64,000 nucleotides of DNA from Alphaproteobacteria bacterium (GTDB lineage Bacteria > Pseudomonadota > Alphaproteobacteria > Micavibrionales > Micavibrionaceae): assembly GCA_002690045.1 (NCBI GenBank), contig NZDE01000005.1:54402-118401 (forward strand), given 5' to 3'. A program made the translations under genes and the position numbers. The notes below the pieces were generated by a model, which was given only the letters and a program-made list of their open reading frames with translations, was not told where the DNA came from and ran no database searches. Below are positions 28,219 to 37,978 of the stretch, one piece after another (the stretch's first letter is position 1; each line of letters opens with the position of its first letter).

Positions 28219-29656
28219 GTAACAGAAACGCACAGCCATAATACAGAACAAAGGAAAGGCATGTTGGAATAAAGCCAACATGTAAAGCAGGCCATGGATA
28301 TTGGCCTTGCGCCTTTAATATGCCCAGTATCGCCATAGCCGCGCAGCCGCCAATTATAGATAGATATGCGCCAATTGTCGTGCGTCTCCCCCATGAGAAA
28401 CTTAGAAATGTAGGCACAAGAATAGCCGCAATCGCGCCAGAATAGAGCGCCAAATCCGTCATATAACGCGGTGGGTTTAGGCCGATGATGAACGCGCCGC
28501 CTAAAATTAACGCCATAATCCCCTTGGACAATAATACTTGATGCGAATGGTCAATCTTCATAAATGGGCGGATCATATCACGCGTCGTAATTTGCCCGAT
28601 GGATATGAGCAAGCTATCAGCCGTCGACATCGCCGCGCCCAATGCACCCATGATCATGAAGCCCGCAAGTATCGCGCCGAGCGCCCCAATCAAGCCAATA
28701 TCTTTAAAAATTTGTCCCATAACCATATTAGGGTTTAGGCCATCGCCATAGTGAATATAAGCAAAACCGCCAAGGATTACAGCAAGGACAAGTGTAATGA
28801 TGCGGCCAATAACGGTGCCGCACACCATAATATTTATGTCGCTCTCTTGTTTCGCCATAATCGCGCGGGTGAGCAAATGCGGCTGAATAAACACACCTGC
28901 TGTAACAACGGCCATAGTCAAAATCATTGGCCATTGGAACTGCCCTTTAGCCCCTGGAGGTATAAAATGAAGGGGAGATTGCGTGTGTAAATCTTTAAAT
29001 AACTCTGCAACCGAGAAATCAAAATGATAAGAGAGAAAAATCACGCCAAAAAGCATCCCGATGATAATAGCGATAAGCTGTATAAAATCCGTATAGGCCA
29101 CTGCGCGCATACCGCCGAGGAATAGATAGATTAGCACAATGCCCATCATCGCCCCTACGCCAGTTAGGTAGTCAATGCGTCCATCTGAATAGGAATCTAT
29201 AAACGCGCCAATGCCAACAAGCTGTAAGGCAACATAAGGAAGAAGCGATGCGGCAAAAACAAGCGCCAGCAAAAAACCAAGTTTACGAGAATTATACGTA
29301 TTACTAATCACTTCAATAGGTGAGAATATACGTCCATCGCATGCAGCGCGGTGGAGCTTTTTGCCAATAATGATGAGTAGGGCTAAGCCTATCAAGTCGG
29401 TAAACCCAATGAAGTAGAGCCCACTTAACCCATGAGCATACATTAAAGCGGGCAGACCAATGATTGAGAATGTGCTGAATAAACTGGCGACATAGGTGCA
29501 TGTTAATACAAGTGGGTGCAGCGTTTTGCTCGCCAGAAAAAATTCATTAATCCCAGGCATGACGCAATGTGTTGATTTATATCGCGCATATAAAACAAAG
29601 CCTAATATGGCGATAAAATAAGCCGCGACTAACCCTAGGATTATATGTATATGCAT
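28175..29656 (-). CDS. Sodium:solute symporter family protein
   Basis: 493 residues with about 13 hydrophobic segments across the whole length, the SSS-family pattern (PutP, MctP, ActP). Family landmarks include the N-terminal [44 protein letters not shown] and the mid-protein [17 protein letters not shown]. It imports a solute with Na+; a carboxylic acid or amino acid is plausible but not shown. The 3' end overlaps the convergent acyl-CoA dehydrogenase gene by 44 bases, so the final coding parts are antisense to each other. No partner subunit gene is adjacent. Confidence 0.85.
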   Translation of the reverse strand: MHIHIILGLVAAYFIAILGFVLYARYKSTHCVMPGINEFFLASKTLHPLVLTCTYVASLFSTFSIIGLPALMYAHGLSGLYFIGFTDLIGLALLIIIGKKLHRAACDGRIFSPIEVISNTYNSRKLGFLLALVFAASLLPYVALQLVGIGAFIDSYSDGRIDYLTGVGAMMGIVLIYLFLGGMRAVAYTDFIQLIAIIIGMLFGVIFLSYHFDFSVAELFKDLHTQSPLHFIPPGAKGQFQWPMILTMAVVTAGVFIQPHLLTRAIMAKQESDINIMVCGTVIGRIITLVLAVILGGFAYIHYGDGLNPNMVMGQIFKDIGLIGALGAILAGFMIMGALGAAMSTADSLLISIGQITTRDMIRPFMKIDHSHQVLLSKGIMALILGGAFIIGLNPPRYMTDLALYSGAIAAILVPTFLSFSWGRRTTIGAYLSIIGGCAAMAILGILKAQGQYPWPALHVGFIPTCLSFVLYYGCAFLLPRKMPVDPLLRAQE

Positions 29657-29817
29657 AATAACCGTGCCATAAAAAGTATTTTTTATAATGTATTATCAAT
29701 TAGTTATTGATATAACACAGTCACTACCTATCGTCAAAGCCTGTCTTGTAGAGAATTCTTAAGCTTTTGTTTACTCAATACAGACAGAATCTTACATGGG
29801 TATATTAGTTTCTGTTA

Positions 29818-30372
29818 ATGGATTTTAGGTATATGAATAATCATTCTTACAAAGTATTACTAGTTGACGATAGCCAAACGGACTATCTATTAGCTGCCCA
29901 TTATTTGGAAGAATATAAAATAAGCAGCTTTGATGTGGATTGGGCAAGCAGTTACCGTGAAGGCCTAAATAAAGCATTATCACAAGATTATGATTTTTGT
30001 TTGTTTGATTATCGTCTGGGTATGGATAATGGTATGCATTTAGCTAAACAGTTGCGTGAGCAAGGGTTTGAGAAACCTATATTGTTATATTCTGGTGAAG
30101 GCCTAGCGAAAATATCAGTAAACGAAGATTTCGAGCTTCTCTCAGGCTATGTTTCTAAGAACAATTTATCAACGGAAACAATTATGGCCAGCGTGAAAGA
30201 TGCAATCAGCGGCTTGGACTCAAAATATGTGTCGAGGGACTATAAGCGTAAGGGACATAAACATAAAAAGCGTAGAGGACTTATATTCAGAAAATGGGTC
30301 ACAAAAATTTTCTGTGATCCAGATTATATTAATATCAATGATAACTATTTCCACCGCGACTTGTTTAAGTAA
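29818..30372 (+). CDS. Response regulator with basic C-terminal tail
   Basis: 184 residues, or 179 from ATG 29833, which has an AGG six bases upstream. A receiver domain covers about 8-128: acidic pair Asp17/Asp18 in LLVDDSQTDY, phosphoacceptor Asp64 in CLFDYRLGMDNG, conserved Lys114 in YVSKNNL. The last 50 residues hold a short very basic run (RDYKRKGHKHKKRRGL) instead of a recognised output domain. The tail could bind nucleic acid or membrane; that is speculation. It stands alone; an Hpt protein and a hybrid kinase elsewhere could phosphorylate it. Confidence 0.8.
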   Translation: MDFRYMNNHSYKVLLVDDSQTDYLLAAHYLEEYKISSFDVDWASSYREGLNKALSQDYDFCLFDYRLGMDNGMHLAKQLREQGFEKPILLYSGEGLAKISVNEDFELLSGYVSKNNLSTETIMASVKDAISGLDSKYVSRDYKRKGHKHKKRRGLIFRKWVTKIFCDPDYININDNYFHRDLFK

Positions 30373-30645
30373 CCTGAGTTAAGCGTAATAAACTGCGTCC
30401 CTGTGCTATAGCTAAGTTTACTTTTTTTAGAATTCTTTATATAGTTTAACGGATGTGGCAGCTCCACCGCCTCTATATTTTGGATTGTTAGCTTTTTTAA
30501 ATTATAATTCTCTTATGTTAACCTAAAGGTAATGTTTTCCATAGTATATTATTCTTTGTGAGTGAGTGTAGGGTGTGAGGCGTAAATTGCGTCAAGGTTC
30601 ATCTGTACATTTCTGTGTAAAATTGCATTATATTAAGGTGGTTCT
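30373..30645. other. Intergenic region before the N-acyltransferase gene
   Basis: 273 AT-rich bases. I see no open frame, RNA gene or strong hairpin. A weak inverted repeat AACCT-AA-AGGTA lies near 30519-30530. AAGGTGG at 30636-30642 is the ribosome binding site of the next gene. Confidence 0.4.
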
Positions 30646-31467
30646 ATGGGAAGATTAGCACGTCTGTCCCGGCAGCCCGTTATTGGGCCTGTCGCACGCA
30701 ACGTTATGGGGTATATGGTCAATCGTGAAGCTGCGAAAATCGCGGAGCATTTTGCAAACTATATTCAGCCAACAATAGCCAAAGTACAGCACGAAAAAAA
30801 TGAAGCATATAACATTCGTCATCAAGTATATTGTCAGGAGTTAAAGTTTGAGCCAGAAAAGAAAGACGGCCTGGAAGTCGACTCTTTTGATGGCCATGCT
30901 ATTCACTGCCTTATGCGTCATAAACAATCTGGACAGGCAATGGGGACGGTAAGGGTGGTCACCCCACAAGAAGAACATCATTTATTACCGTTAGAAGTTC
31001 ATTGTTCAGATTTTATTGATGACGGTAAAATGAACCCTTCACGTTTTGAGCGGGAGGAAATATGTGAGATCTCTCGTTTAGCTGTGCCAGCGTGCTTTCG
31101 CCGCCGCCGTACAGATAAATTTGAAGGTGCGGCGACGGGCGCGATCAATATAGAAAGCTATTCTGATGATGAAATGCGCTGTATGCCGTTTATTGCGATT
31201 GGCCTATATTTAGGGGCAGCATCCATTGCGGTGCATCGTGATATTCATCATGCTTTTGCGATGATGGAACCAAGGTTGGCGCGCAGTATGCGTTTTGTTG
31301 GAATAGATTTTGAGCAAATTGGCGAGGCGCGTGATTATCATGGTTTACGTGCACCATATTACATCTCACTTGACCGTTTAAACGCGGGTATTAAGCCGGG
31401 GCTTAATAAGTTGTATCGCTGTGTGTCAGATCAATTATGTGAGGCGGTGGCGGAGCTTCAATTGTAA
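30646..31467 (+). CDS. N-acyl amino acid synthase-like GNAT (PEP-CTERM/exosortase-associated acyltransferase type)
   Basis: 273 residues. The conserved core runs YNIRHQVYCQELKFEP, then GHAIHCLMRHKQSGQAMGTVRVV and EICEISRLAVPACFRRRR, the wording of the FeeM / autoinducer-synthase-like acyltransferase group that joins acyl chains from ACP to amino acids. A region of about 20 N-terminal residues precedes it without a signal peptide. The AAGGTGG site upstream supports the start. The next gene, a ThiF-like adenylating protein, begins 117 bases downstream, and a nitroreductase-like gene follows further on. Those partners occur together in MoeY-type systems. The product is not known; an N-acyl amino acid is inferred. 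Confidence 0.72.
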   Translation: MGRLARLSRQPVIGPVARNVMGYMVNREAAKIAEHFANYIQPTIAKVQHEKNEAYNIRHQVYCQELKFEPEKKDGLEVDSFDGHAIHCLMRHKQSGQAMGTVRVVTPQEEHHLLPLEVHCSDFIDDGKMNPSRFEREEICEISRLAVPACFRRRRTDKFEGAATGAINIESYSDDEMRCMPFIAIGLYLGAASIAVHRDIHHAFAMMEPRLARSMRFVGIDFEQIGEARDYHGLRAPYYISLDRLNAGIKPGLNKLYRCVSDQLCEAVAELQL

Positions 31468-31583
31468 AGTTCTAGAATGAGATAGATTACGTGCATGCTT
31501 TGATATATCATGCAGAATGTCAATATAGCGGCGCGTTGAGAAATCTGGAGCGCTTCTGTAATTCTAAAGTATATGCAGGTGTC

Positions 31584-32438
31584 ATGTTTGATTACAACAA
31601 AGCGTTTTCCCGTAACATTGGGTGGATAACCACCGAAGAACTCACTGCGTTACGCGCGAAAAAAGTGGCGATTGCGGGTGCGGGCGGTGTAGGTGGTGAA
31701 CATTTGATTACGCTAACACGGCTGGGAATTGGGCGCTTCTCAATTGCTGACTTTGATGTGTTTGAGGTTCATAATTTCAACCGCCAAGCTGGCGCGTTTA
31801 TGTCGACTATTGATCAACCAAAAATAGACGTTATGGCACGTATGGCACAGGACATTAACCCTGAACTGGATTTGACGGTCTTTGATGAAGGGATTAATGA
31901 GACGAATATTGACGCTTTTTTAGATGGCGTGGATTTATACGTTGATAGCCTTGATTTCTTTGCCTTAGATGCACGCAAGCTAGTCTTTACCAAGTGTACG
32001 GAAAAGAAAATCCCGATTATTACGGCGGCGCCGGTTGCCATGGGCTGCGCCTTTCTATGTTTTATGCCAGGGCAGATGACCCCTGAAGAATATTTTCGCT
32101 TAAATGATGCCAAAACGGAGGATGATGCCTTTATTCGATTTTTAATTGGGTTATCTCCAGCGATGTTGCAACAGAACTGTTTGGTAGATGAAACGGCGAT
32201 GAATTTTGTGGCGCGTAAAGCGCCATCTACGCCGATGGGTATAAAATTATGCGCGGGTATCGCGGGGAGTTATGCGCTTAAAATTCTGTTGGGTAGGGGG
32301 CAGGTTTGTGTGGCGCCACATGGCCTTCATTTTGATGCATATAAAAATAAGTTTAAGAAAACATGGCGACCTTGGGGCAATAGGAATCCGCTGCAAAAAC
32401 TTTTGTTTAAAATGGTGCAATCGAAATTGCCCAAATAA
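31584..32438 (+). CDS. ThiF/E1-like adenylating protein (MoeY N-half type)
   Basis: 284 residues from ATG 31584, preceded by GCAGGTG; a farther in-frame ATG at 31491 would add 31 poorly conserved residues. The E1 fold is shown by the nucleotide-binding AIAGAGGVGGEHLITLTRLG, the acidic strand ADFDVFEVHNFNRQAG (Asp and Asn-Arg-Gln of ThiF/MoeB) and VDSLDFFALDARKLVF. The zinc-binding cysteine pairs of MoeB/ThiF are absent and no obvious sulfur-accepting cysteine stands in the usual loop. The opening YNKAFSRNIGWIT is like ThiF parts of ThiF-nitroreductase fusions (MoeY/Rv1355c type). It would activate a carboxylate with ATP; the substrate is unknown. Confidence 0.78.
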   Translation: MFDYNKAFSRNIGWITTEELTALRAKKVAIAGAGGVGGEHLITLTRLGIGRFSIADFDVFEVHNFNRQAGAFMSTIDQPKIDVMARMAQDINPELDLTVFDEGINETNIDAFLDGVDLYVDSLDFFALDARKLVFTKCTEKKIPIITAAPVAMGCAFLCFMPGQMTPEEYFRLNDAKTEDDAFIRFLIGLSPAMLQQNCLVDETAMNFVARKAPSTPMGIKLCAGIAGSYALKILLGRGQVCVAPHGLHFDAYKNKFKKTWRPWGNRNPLQKLLFKMVQSKLPK

Positions 32439-32520
32439 CGCGCTTTGGTTTTGACTCGTTTTCAACGCTGTGCTACACCCTATTATATAAAATATAAAAA
32501 TACATAAACAGGGAAATCAG

Positions 32521-33849
32521 ATGAAAACGCCAACGGATATTTTTAACCGTCTTGAAGACATTCATAAAACAGCCAAAGCAAAAGGTGCGGATGGCGTTGT
32601 TGCGTCTTATACATCTACACAATCGCGTGAAGTGAGTGTCAGCCGCGATGAAATAGAGCGTGTTGAGCAGCCAGAAGACAGCGCCTTTTCAGTCGTTGTC
32701 TATCTAGGACAGAAAACAGGCTCTGTTTCCATTGGCTCGGCGCGCCCTGAAATTATTGAACAATGTATTGATCAGGCGATCTTTAATGCAAAAATGCAGC
32801 CAGATGACCCTTACATTATGATGCTTGATCCGTCCGAACTGCCACAAAGCTATGCGCAGCTTGATAGCGTTGACCCTGTCGCGCCAGATATGGATGCGTT
32901 ATTGGGGCGCGCAACAACGGCGTCTATGGCTGCAATGGACGGTCATAAGAAAATTGTTCTGGCTGAAGGCAAGGCGGGGTGGAGCAATGATGCGCGATAT
33001 ATATTGTCATCTAATGGTTTCTCTGCCGTAGAAGAAAGTACAGTACATTATGTTCAAGCTAATGCGGTGGCGCTAGAAAATGGGGCACAGCAAGTGTCTT
33101 ATGGTCATGATGCGCAAATTTATGCGGAGGATTTAAAGGCTGCAGATGCCATCGGGCTTAAGGCAGCGAAAGGTGCAATTGCGCGCCTGTCACCACGTAA
33201 AATTGCCGCGCAAACCGTGCCGGTCGTGTTTAAACATGGTGTTGCATCGGGGCTGATTGGTCATTTTGTGAAGGCTATGTATGGCACGTCTGTATTGCGC
33301 AGAGAGTCCTTTTTGGCAGGTAAACTGGATCAACAGGTATTCGCACCGAATTTATCTATTATAGAAGACCCGCTATTGCCGCGCGGACTAGGTTCATATG
33401 CATTTGATGGTGAAGGTATAGCCGCACAAAAACATAATTTCGTGGAAGATGGTGTTTTAAAAATGTGGCTGTTTGGTAGCTATGGTGCGCGCAAATTTAA
33501 TGATGAAATGGGCACGAATTATAAATCAACTGGCCATGCTAATGTTCGCCCATATTATTACATGGAAGGCGGCACAAAAACGCCTAAAGAAATGATCGCC
33601 GAAGTACAAAACGGCTTTTATATCACTAGCCTGATGAACCTAAAAGTTAACCCGTTTGATGGTAGTTTCACATCACCCGCAAGTGGTTTCTGGATTGAAA
33701 ATGGTGAAATTGCTTATCCAGTTGAGGGGGCATCAATTGGTGGTAATTTACTCGATGTCTTTAATAATGTGGAGGCGGCGAATAATGTAAACCGTCGTAA
33801 GCATGTCCATATACCAACACTACGTATTGATCAATTTAAAGTAGGTTAA
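32521..33849 (+). CDS. tldE: TldE/PmbA-type subunit of the TldD-TldE protease
   Basis: 442 residues, the usual length. TldE pairs with TldD to form a metalloprotease that trims unfolded or modified peptides (microcin B17 leader removal, CcdA turnover in E. coli). TldE itself lacks the metal motif, as here. Landmarks: GADGVVASYTSTQSREVSVS, the strand VPVVFKHGVASGLIGHFV, LGSYAFDGEGIAAQKHNFVE, YYMEGGTKTPKEMI, and the C-terminal PFDGSFTSPASGFWIENGE. The leader sequence AACAGGGAAATCA before its ATG is nearly repeated before tldD. Both halves of the protease are present, separated by one gene and on opposite strands. Confidence 0.9.
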   Translation: MKTPTDIFNRLEDIHKTAKAKGADGVVASYTSTQSREVSVSRDEIERVEQPEDSAFSVVVYLGQKTGSVSIGSARPEIIEQCIDQAIFNAKMQPDDPYIMMLDPSELPQSYAQLDSVDPVAPDMDALLGRATTASMAAMDGHKKIVLAEGKAGWSNDARYILSSNGFSAVEESTVHYVQANAVALENGAQQVSYGHDAQIYAEDLKAADAIGLKAAKGAIARLSPRKIAAQTVPVVFKHGVASGLIGHFVKAMYGTSVLRRESFLAGKLDQQVFAPNLSIIEDPLLPRGLGSYAFDGEGIAAQKHNFVEDGVLKMWLFGSYGARKFNDEMGTNYKSTGHANVRPYYYMEGGTKTPKEMIAEVQNGFYITSLMNLKVNPFDGSFTSPASGFWIENGEIAYPVEGASIGGNLLDVFNNVEAANNVNRRKHVHIPTLRIDQFKVG

Positions 33850-33873
33850 ATATCGAGTTCTAGGGGGGGGAAT

Positions 33874-34638
33874 GTGTTTTTCAGAATTATTTTAGGTGTC
33901 CTATGCTTGAACATGTTTACCTCTGTGGTGCAGTACGCCTGCGCAGAGGATAGGGTGTACCGCATCGGTGTAGAGGCTGGGAATTATGGGCCTTATCATT
34001 TTGATGATGGTGGCGCTTATAAAGGATTTCTCCCCGATATTGTAAATCGTTTTGCTGTTGATTTAGGCTATCAGGTGGAATATGTCGCGTTGCCTGTAAA
34101 TCGGTTGAATCATGCTTTAGTTACAGGGCAGATTGATATACGTATGCCAGATAACCCAAATTGGTATGTTAATGAGAAATCTGCACATAATGTGCATTAT
34201 AGTAAAACGATTATTTCATCCAGAGCTGGCTTAAATGTTTTCTTGGAATATAAAACAGCGGATATAAAGACAATAGGTATGATCCTTGGCTTTAACCCGA
34301 TTGAATATCAAGAGGATCTGGATGGTGGTCACTATGATTTGATTGCGGCGCGCGATGTAGAAGGTGTTTTGCGAATGGGCATATTGAATCGTGTTGATGC
34401 TGTGTATGGTGATTACAACGTGTTCCAAAGTACATTGCGCCGAATGGGGGAGGATCCTCATCAACTTATTTTTAAAGAAAACTATCGATATTCAGAGCAT
34501 GACTATCAACTGTCAACCATAACTGAAAAGGCTTTTCTTAATGCATTTGATGCATGGTTACAGCAAAGTCAGGATGTAGTCACAGAACTCAAAAGGCAGC
34601 ACAGCTTTTCTGTTTCTGAGGATGTGCTACCGCAATAA
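33874..34638 (+). CDS. Periplasmic solute-binding-type protein (SBP family 3-like)
   Basis: 254 residues from a GTG start at 33874, four bases after a run of eight G residues that would serve as a strong ribosome binding site. Signal peptide to about residue 24 (hydrophobic FRIILGVLCLNMF, cleavage near CA-ED). The mature part follows the family 3 extracellular binding protein pattern: YGPYHFDDGGAYKGFLPDIV, then AVDLGYQVEYVALP and LNHALVTGQIDIRMPD. No permease or ATPase gene is nearby, so it may be an orphan sensor or binding domain rather than a transporter part. It lies between tldE and convergent tldD. Confidence 0.7.
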   Translation: MFFRIILGVLCLNMFTSVVQYACAEDRVYRIGVEAGNYGPYHFDDGGAYKGFLPDIVNRFAVDLGYQVEYVALPVNRLNHALVTGQIDIRMPDNPNWYVNEKSAHNVHYSKTIISSRAGLNVFLEYKTADIKTIGMILGFNPIEYQEDLDGGHYDLIAARDVEGVLRMGILNRVDAVYGDYNVFQSTLRRMGEDPHQLIFKENYRYSEHDYQLSTITEKAFLNAFDAWLQQSQDVVTELKRQHSFSVSEDVLPQ

Positions 34639-34641
34639 TTC

Positions 34642-36081
34642 TTAGCCTAAACCGTCAATCTTTAGACCATCCATACGGACAGTAGGTTGCCCTACGCCGA
34701 CAGGGACCTGTTGGCCACTTTTACCGCACATACCAATACCGCTGTCGAGGCTGCTATCGTTACCTGCCATAATCACATTATTCATCGCTTCTGGGCCGTT
34801 GCCTTGCACGGTCATGTCTTTGATCGGGTGGTTGTAATTTACCTTACCGTTTTCAATTAGATAGGCTTCTGTTACGGCAAAGTTAAATTTACCAGTTGTT
34901 GTGTTGACACTGCCGCCAGACATGCCCGCGACGTAAACGCCATGATCTACAGATGCGATGACCTCTTCGGGGGCATATTCGCCATTTGTCATGATGGTAT
35001 TGGTCATGCGCGGCATTGGACGTTCGTTATAAGCTTCGCGGCGGCCATTACCTGTGATCTCCGCGCCCATAAGGCGGGCATTAAGCTGGTCTTGCATATA
35101 GCCAACTAGAATTCCGTCTTCGATCAACACATTCTTGCGTGTTTTGAAGCCTTCATCATCATAATTCAGTGAGCCGCGGCGGCCGTCTATATTGCCTTGG
35201 TCAATAATCGTAACGCCTTTTGACGCCACACGTTGCCCGATTTTTCCGGCATAAACGGATTTGTTCTTGCGGTTTGCATCGCCCTCAAGGCCGTGGCCGA
35301 CCGCTTCGTGGATCATAACAGCAGGCCAACCAGGTGCCATTACAATAGGGACACTACATGCGTTCATTGGTACGGCGTTTAAAGCCACAATTGCTTGACG
35401 GTAGGCTTCATCTGCTGCGTGGTGGATGCTTACTTCGTTGAACAATTCTTTGTAGCCATAACGTCCGCCGAAACTAAAGCCGCGTTCTACAGTCTTGCCG
35501 TCTTGTTCCATCTTAACTTGGACACCGAAACGGGTAAGAGGACGTAAATCGGCGACGCGATGACCATCCGCACGGATGATCTGCACCGCTTGAAATTCTG
35601 CGCTCGCGGAAATAGATACATCAATGATATGACTATCCTTGCTGCGTATATATTGGTCAAGATCCGTTAAAATTTGAATTTTATCCGCGTTATCCATTTC
35701 AAGGATAGGGTTCTGTGTATCATATAACGGACGAATGACGCGTTGGCGCGGCACAATAATATTTGCATCATGACCGTGTGTATGAATGGCACGGACGGCT
35801 TTTGCAGCGTTTTGTAGCGCGGCCATGTCAAGGCGTCCACTACTTGCAAAGCCTTCTTTATCATCTGAAATAAAGCGCAAGCCAAAGCCTTCTGACACAC
35901 TTAGTGGGGATGACTTTAAACGTCCTTCATAGAATGAAAAACTTTCTGCCCAACTTTGTTCCAAGAACAATTCACCGCCATGTGAACCCTGAAGTGAAGA
36001 TGTAACAAGCTGTTTGACTTTTGGTTTGTTAAGATCGGTTTCGCTGAAAAACAGCCGATCCGTTACGGCAAGCGGACGCAT
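34642..36081 (-). CDS. tldD: TldD metalloprotease subunit
   Basis: 479 residues, full length. The catalytic HExxxH motif is present as MIHEAVGHGLEGDANRK, with the third ligand expected in the C-terminal GKSGQQVPVGVGQPTV region that contains the conserved Cys-Gly-Lys phrase. Other family phrases: LFLEQSWAESFSFYEGRL, GFGLRFISDDKEGFASS and MTNTIMTNGEYAPEEVIASV. It forms the active TldD-TldE heterodimer with the product of 32521. Its stop is three bases from the stop of the convergent binding-protein gene. The flanking adenylating, acylating and nitroreductase-like genes suggest peptide or amino acid derivative processing. Confidence 0.93.
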   Translation of the reverse strand: MRPLAVTDRLFFSETDLNKPKVKQLVTSSLQGSHGGELFLEQSWAESFSFYEGRLKSSPLSVSEGFGLRFISDDKEGFASSGRLDMAALQNAAKAVRAIHTHGHDANIIVPRQRVIRPLYDTQNPILEMDNADKIQILTDLDQYIRSKDSHIIDVSISASAEFQAVQIIRADGHRVADLRPLTRFGVQVKMEQDGKTVERGFSFGGRYGYKELFNEVSIHHAADEAYRQAIVALNAVPMNACSVPIVMAPGWPAVMIHEAVGHGLEGDANRKNKSVYAGKIGQRVASKGVTIIDQGNIDGRRGSLNYDDEGFKTRKNVLIEDGILVGYMQDQLNARLMGAEITGNGRREAYNERPMPRMTNTIMTNGEYAPEEVIASVDHGVYVAGMSGGSVNTTTGKFNFAVTEAYLIENGKVNYNHPIKDMTVQGNGPEAMNNVIMAGNDSSLDSGIGMCGKSGQQVPVGVGQPTVRMDGLKIDGLG

Positions 36082-36226
36082 TATTGATTTCCCTGTTCAT
36101 ATATATTTTTTATTTTCTATATTAGTAACAGATTATCGCCGCTATGCAAGATCATAATGTGAATTTTTACAATCAACCTTCGGCTTAAGTTAATAATAAA
36201 TAAAATTTTGTTTGTTACCGTGATAA

Positions 36227-36823
36227 GTGTGGTTTTATGACGTTATGCTGTGGGGGCAAATGTATTTCCTAAAAATATTATTGTGTATATCTATGCTGTT
36301 GGTTGTCAGTAACACCGCACTTGCGGCGATGAGTATTGATGATGCATATGCTGCTATCCCTAAAGATCGGGTAACTTATGATCCGGCGCGTTCCAAGCTT
36401 GATGATTATCATCAGCAGTATTTTGACGCATTGTTCGGTTTGGTGGATGGCGCTGTGGTCATTCGCGTTGAATTATTGGATAAAATGCAAAATAGAAAAA
36501 ACTATGACATTAGTTATTACCGTGATTTTTATAACATTATCATTGATGATATCGCGAGCTTACCAGCCCCTTATGATATTTATCAGACGCAGAATCTGAT
36601 AATAGGCGCGTTGCGCGATCAGTGGCGTTTTTTTGAAGAATGGCATGCCGCGCAAGGATATGCGCGTGAAGGGTTCATGAACTATAGCAGCCATCCCGCT
36701 GTTCGCCAGTCTAGCATGAAATTAATTCAGGCTTATAACACTTATATGCAAAAGTTTCCACGTGAATCAAGTTACAATAAGAAGGCGTTCTATACGCATT
36801 TATGTGCGTTGGATTTTATATAA
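36227..36823 (+). CDS. Secreted protein of unknown function
   Basis: Up to 198 residues from a GTG at 36227; ATG 36260 (187 residues) is more likely since it directly opens a signal peptide, MYFLKILLCISMLLVV with cleavage near ALA. The mature part is helical and rich in Tyr, Trp and charged residues (YDPARSKLDDYHQQYFDALF, DQWRFFEEWHAAQGY, PRESSYNKKAFYTHLC). I recognise no family or active-site pattern. It runs directly into the nitroreductase-like gene (the stop lies 18 bases before that gene's likely start), so the two are probably co-transcribed and may act on one pathway. Confidence 0.55.
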   Translation: MWFYDVMLWGQMYFLKILLCISMLLVVSNTALAAMSIDDAYAAIPKDRVTYDPARSKLDDYHQQYFDALFGLVDGAVVIRVELLDKMQNRKNYDISYYRDFYNIIIDDIASLPAPYDIYQTQNLIIGALRDQWRFFEEWHAAQGYAREGFMNYSSHPAVRQSSMKLIQAYNTYMQKFPRESSYNKKAFYTHLCALDFI

Positions 36824-36840
36824 AAGGGTATAGCTGGAAA

Positions 36841-37917
36841 ATGAAAATGACGGAAGAATGGCGCGCAATTCTGGGTAAGGCCATATGGGCGGCAAGCGGC
36901 GATAATGCGCAGCCATGGTCGGTAAATATTTTGTCAGAAGATCGTGTTGTTGTACATTTAGCGACTGAGAAGCAGAATGTTTATAATTTAGTGCCTATTC
37001 CTGATTGGATTTCTTTGGGTATGTTCATCGAAAATATGTCCTTGGCCACGGCGGGATTAGGAAAGCGCATCGATACAGAAATGATCGATGATTATCAAAT
37101 ACAAGTAGATTTAGTCCCTGAAAATGATCTTGTCATTAACCCGATAAGCAAATTTATTGAATCGCGTTCGGTTAACCGCCTATCGTATAAACGTGATCAG
37201 ATCGCTGCACAAACAAAGCACAAGCTGGCAGCGTTGTTTGATGAAGATATGGAGCTGCATTGGTTTGATACAGATAAAAAACGTTTTCAAATTGCACGGG
37301 CTATTATGCGGTCGACGGACTTGCGTTTGCGTATGGAAGAAACATATCAAATTCATAAAAATATGCTTGATTGGGAAAACGCACAAAGCCATGATGGGCT
37401 GCCTATAGAGTCTATAGGCTTGTCAGCGTTTAGTGCGAAGTCACTAAAATGGCTATTAGCAAATGAGCGCCGAAATAATCGCGTAATGAAACTGCCGGGC
37501 GCAACTATATTTACGCAGATTGAACTGGATTTAATTCCAGCTATGCTTTGCGGCGCGCATTTTATTGCATCATTTAAGCCTGATATGCGCCCGCACCCAC
37601 AGGCGGTAGATTATGTGCGTGCAGGCCGCGCTATGCAGCGGTTTTGGTTAACGCTAACGCAGGAACATTTGTGTATGCAGCCATGGTATATTGTTTTTAT
37701 GTTTTCACTTTATGTCGAACGGGGGATGTTTTTTACTACGCAACATGACCGTGCGCAGAAGCTTTATAAACACTTTACGCAGCAGATCACTGCGCCTGAG
37801 AATATAAGTGTCAATCATATGTTCTTTACTGGGCGCGTAGGCGTGCCAAATAAGAACCCTAAGGGACGGTCATTGCGTAAACCACTAGATAGCTTTATTA
37901 TTGATGACGGTTTATGA
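36841..37917 (+). CDS. Nitroreductase-like flavoprotein (MoeY C-half type)
   Basis: 358 residues from ATG 36841; an in-frame ATG at 36802 would overlap the previous gene. The nitroreductase FMN motif opens the protein as [15 protein letters not shown] (Arg/Ser-x-Gly-Asn-x-Gln-Pro-Trp). Later come [14 protein letters not shown] and the C-terminal phosphate-binding [20 protein letters not shown], typical of the family's GRP..K..GRS end. The length and the long middle helical insert match the nitroreductase half of ThiF-nitroreductase fusions. A separate ThiF-like gene lies 4.4 kb upstream. Reaction unknown; oxidation or reduction of an activated amino acid derivative is an inference. Confidence 0.72.
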   Translation: MKMTEEWRAILGKAIWAASGDNAQPWSVNILSEDRVVVHLATEKQNVYNLVPIPDWISLGMFIENMSLATAGLGKRIDTEMIDDYQIQVDLVPENDLVINPISKFIESRSVNRLSYKRDQIAAQTKHKLAALFDEDMELHWFDTDKKRFQIARAIMRSTDLRLRMEETYQIHKNMLDWENAQSHDGLPIESIGLSAFSAKSLKWLLANERRNNRVMKLPGATIFTQIELDLIPAMLCGAHFIASFKPDMRPHPQAVDYVRAGRAMQRFWLTLTQEHLCMQPWYIVFMFSLYVERGMFFTTQHDRAQKLYKHFTQQITAPENISVNHMFFTGRVGVPNKNPKGRSLRKPLDSFIIDDGL

Positions 37918-37930
37918 CCGTTTTTATTTG
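37907..37930 (+). terminator. Small terminator overlapping the nitroreductase-like stop codon
   Basis: Stem ACGGT (37907-37911) with ACCGT (37917-37921) around TTATG, followed by TTTTATTTG. The stop codon TGA lies in the loop and right arm. The stem is short, so efficiency is uncertain. Confidence 0.4.
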
Positions 37931-37978
37931 CTTATAGTTTTTTTATTTAATTTTTTTCATCACAAGCAGGAGTTCGCC

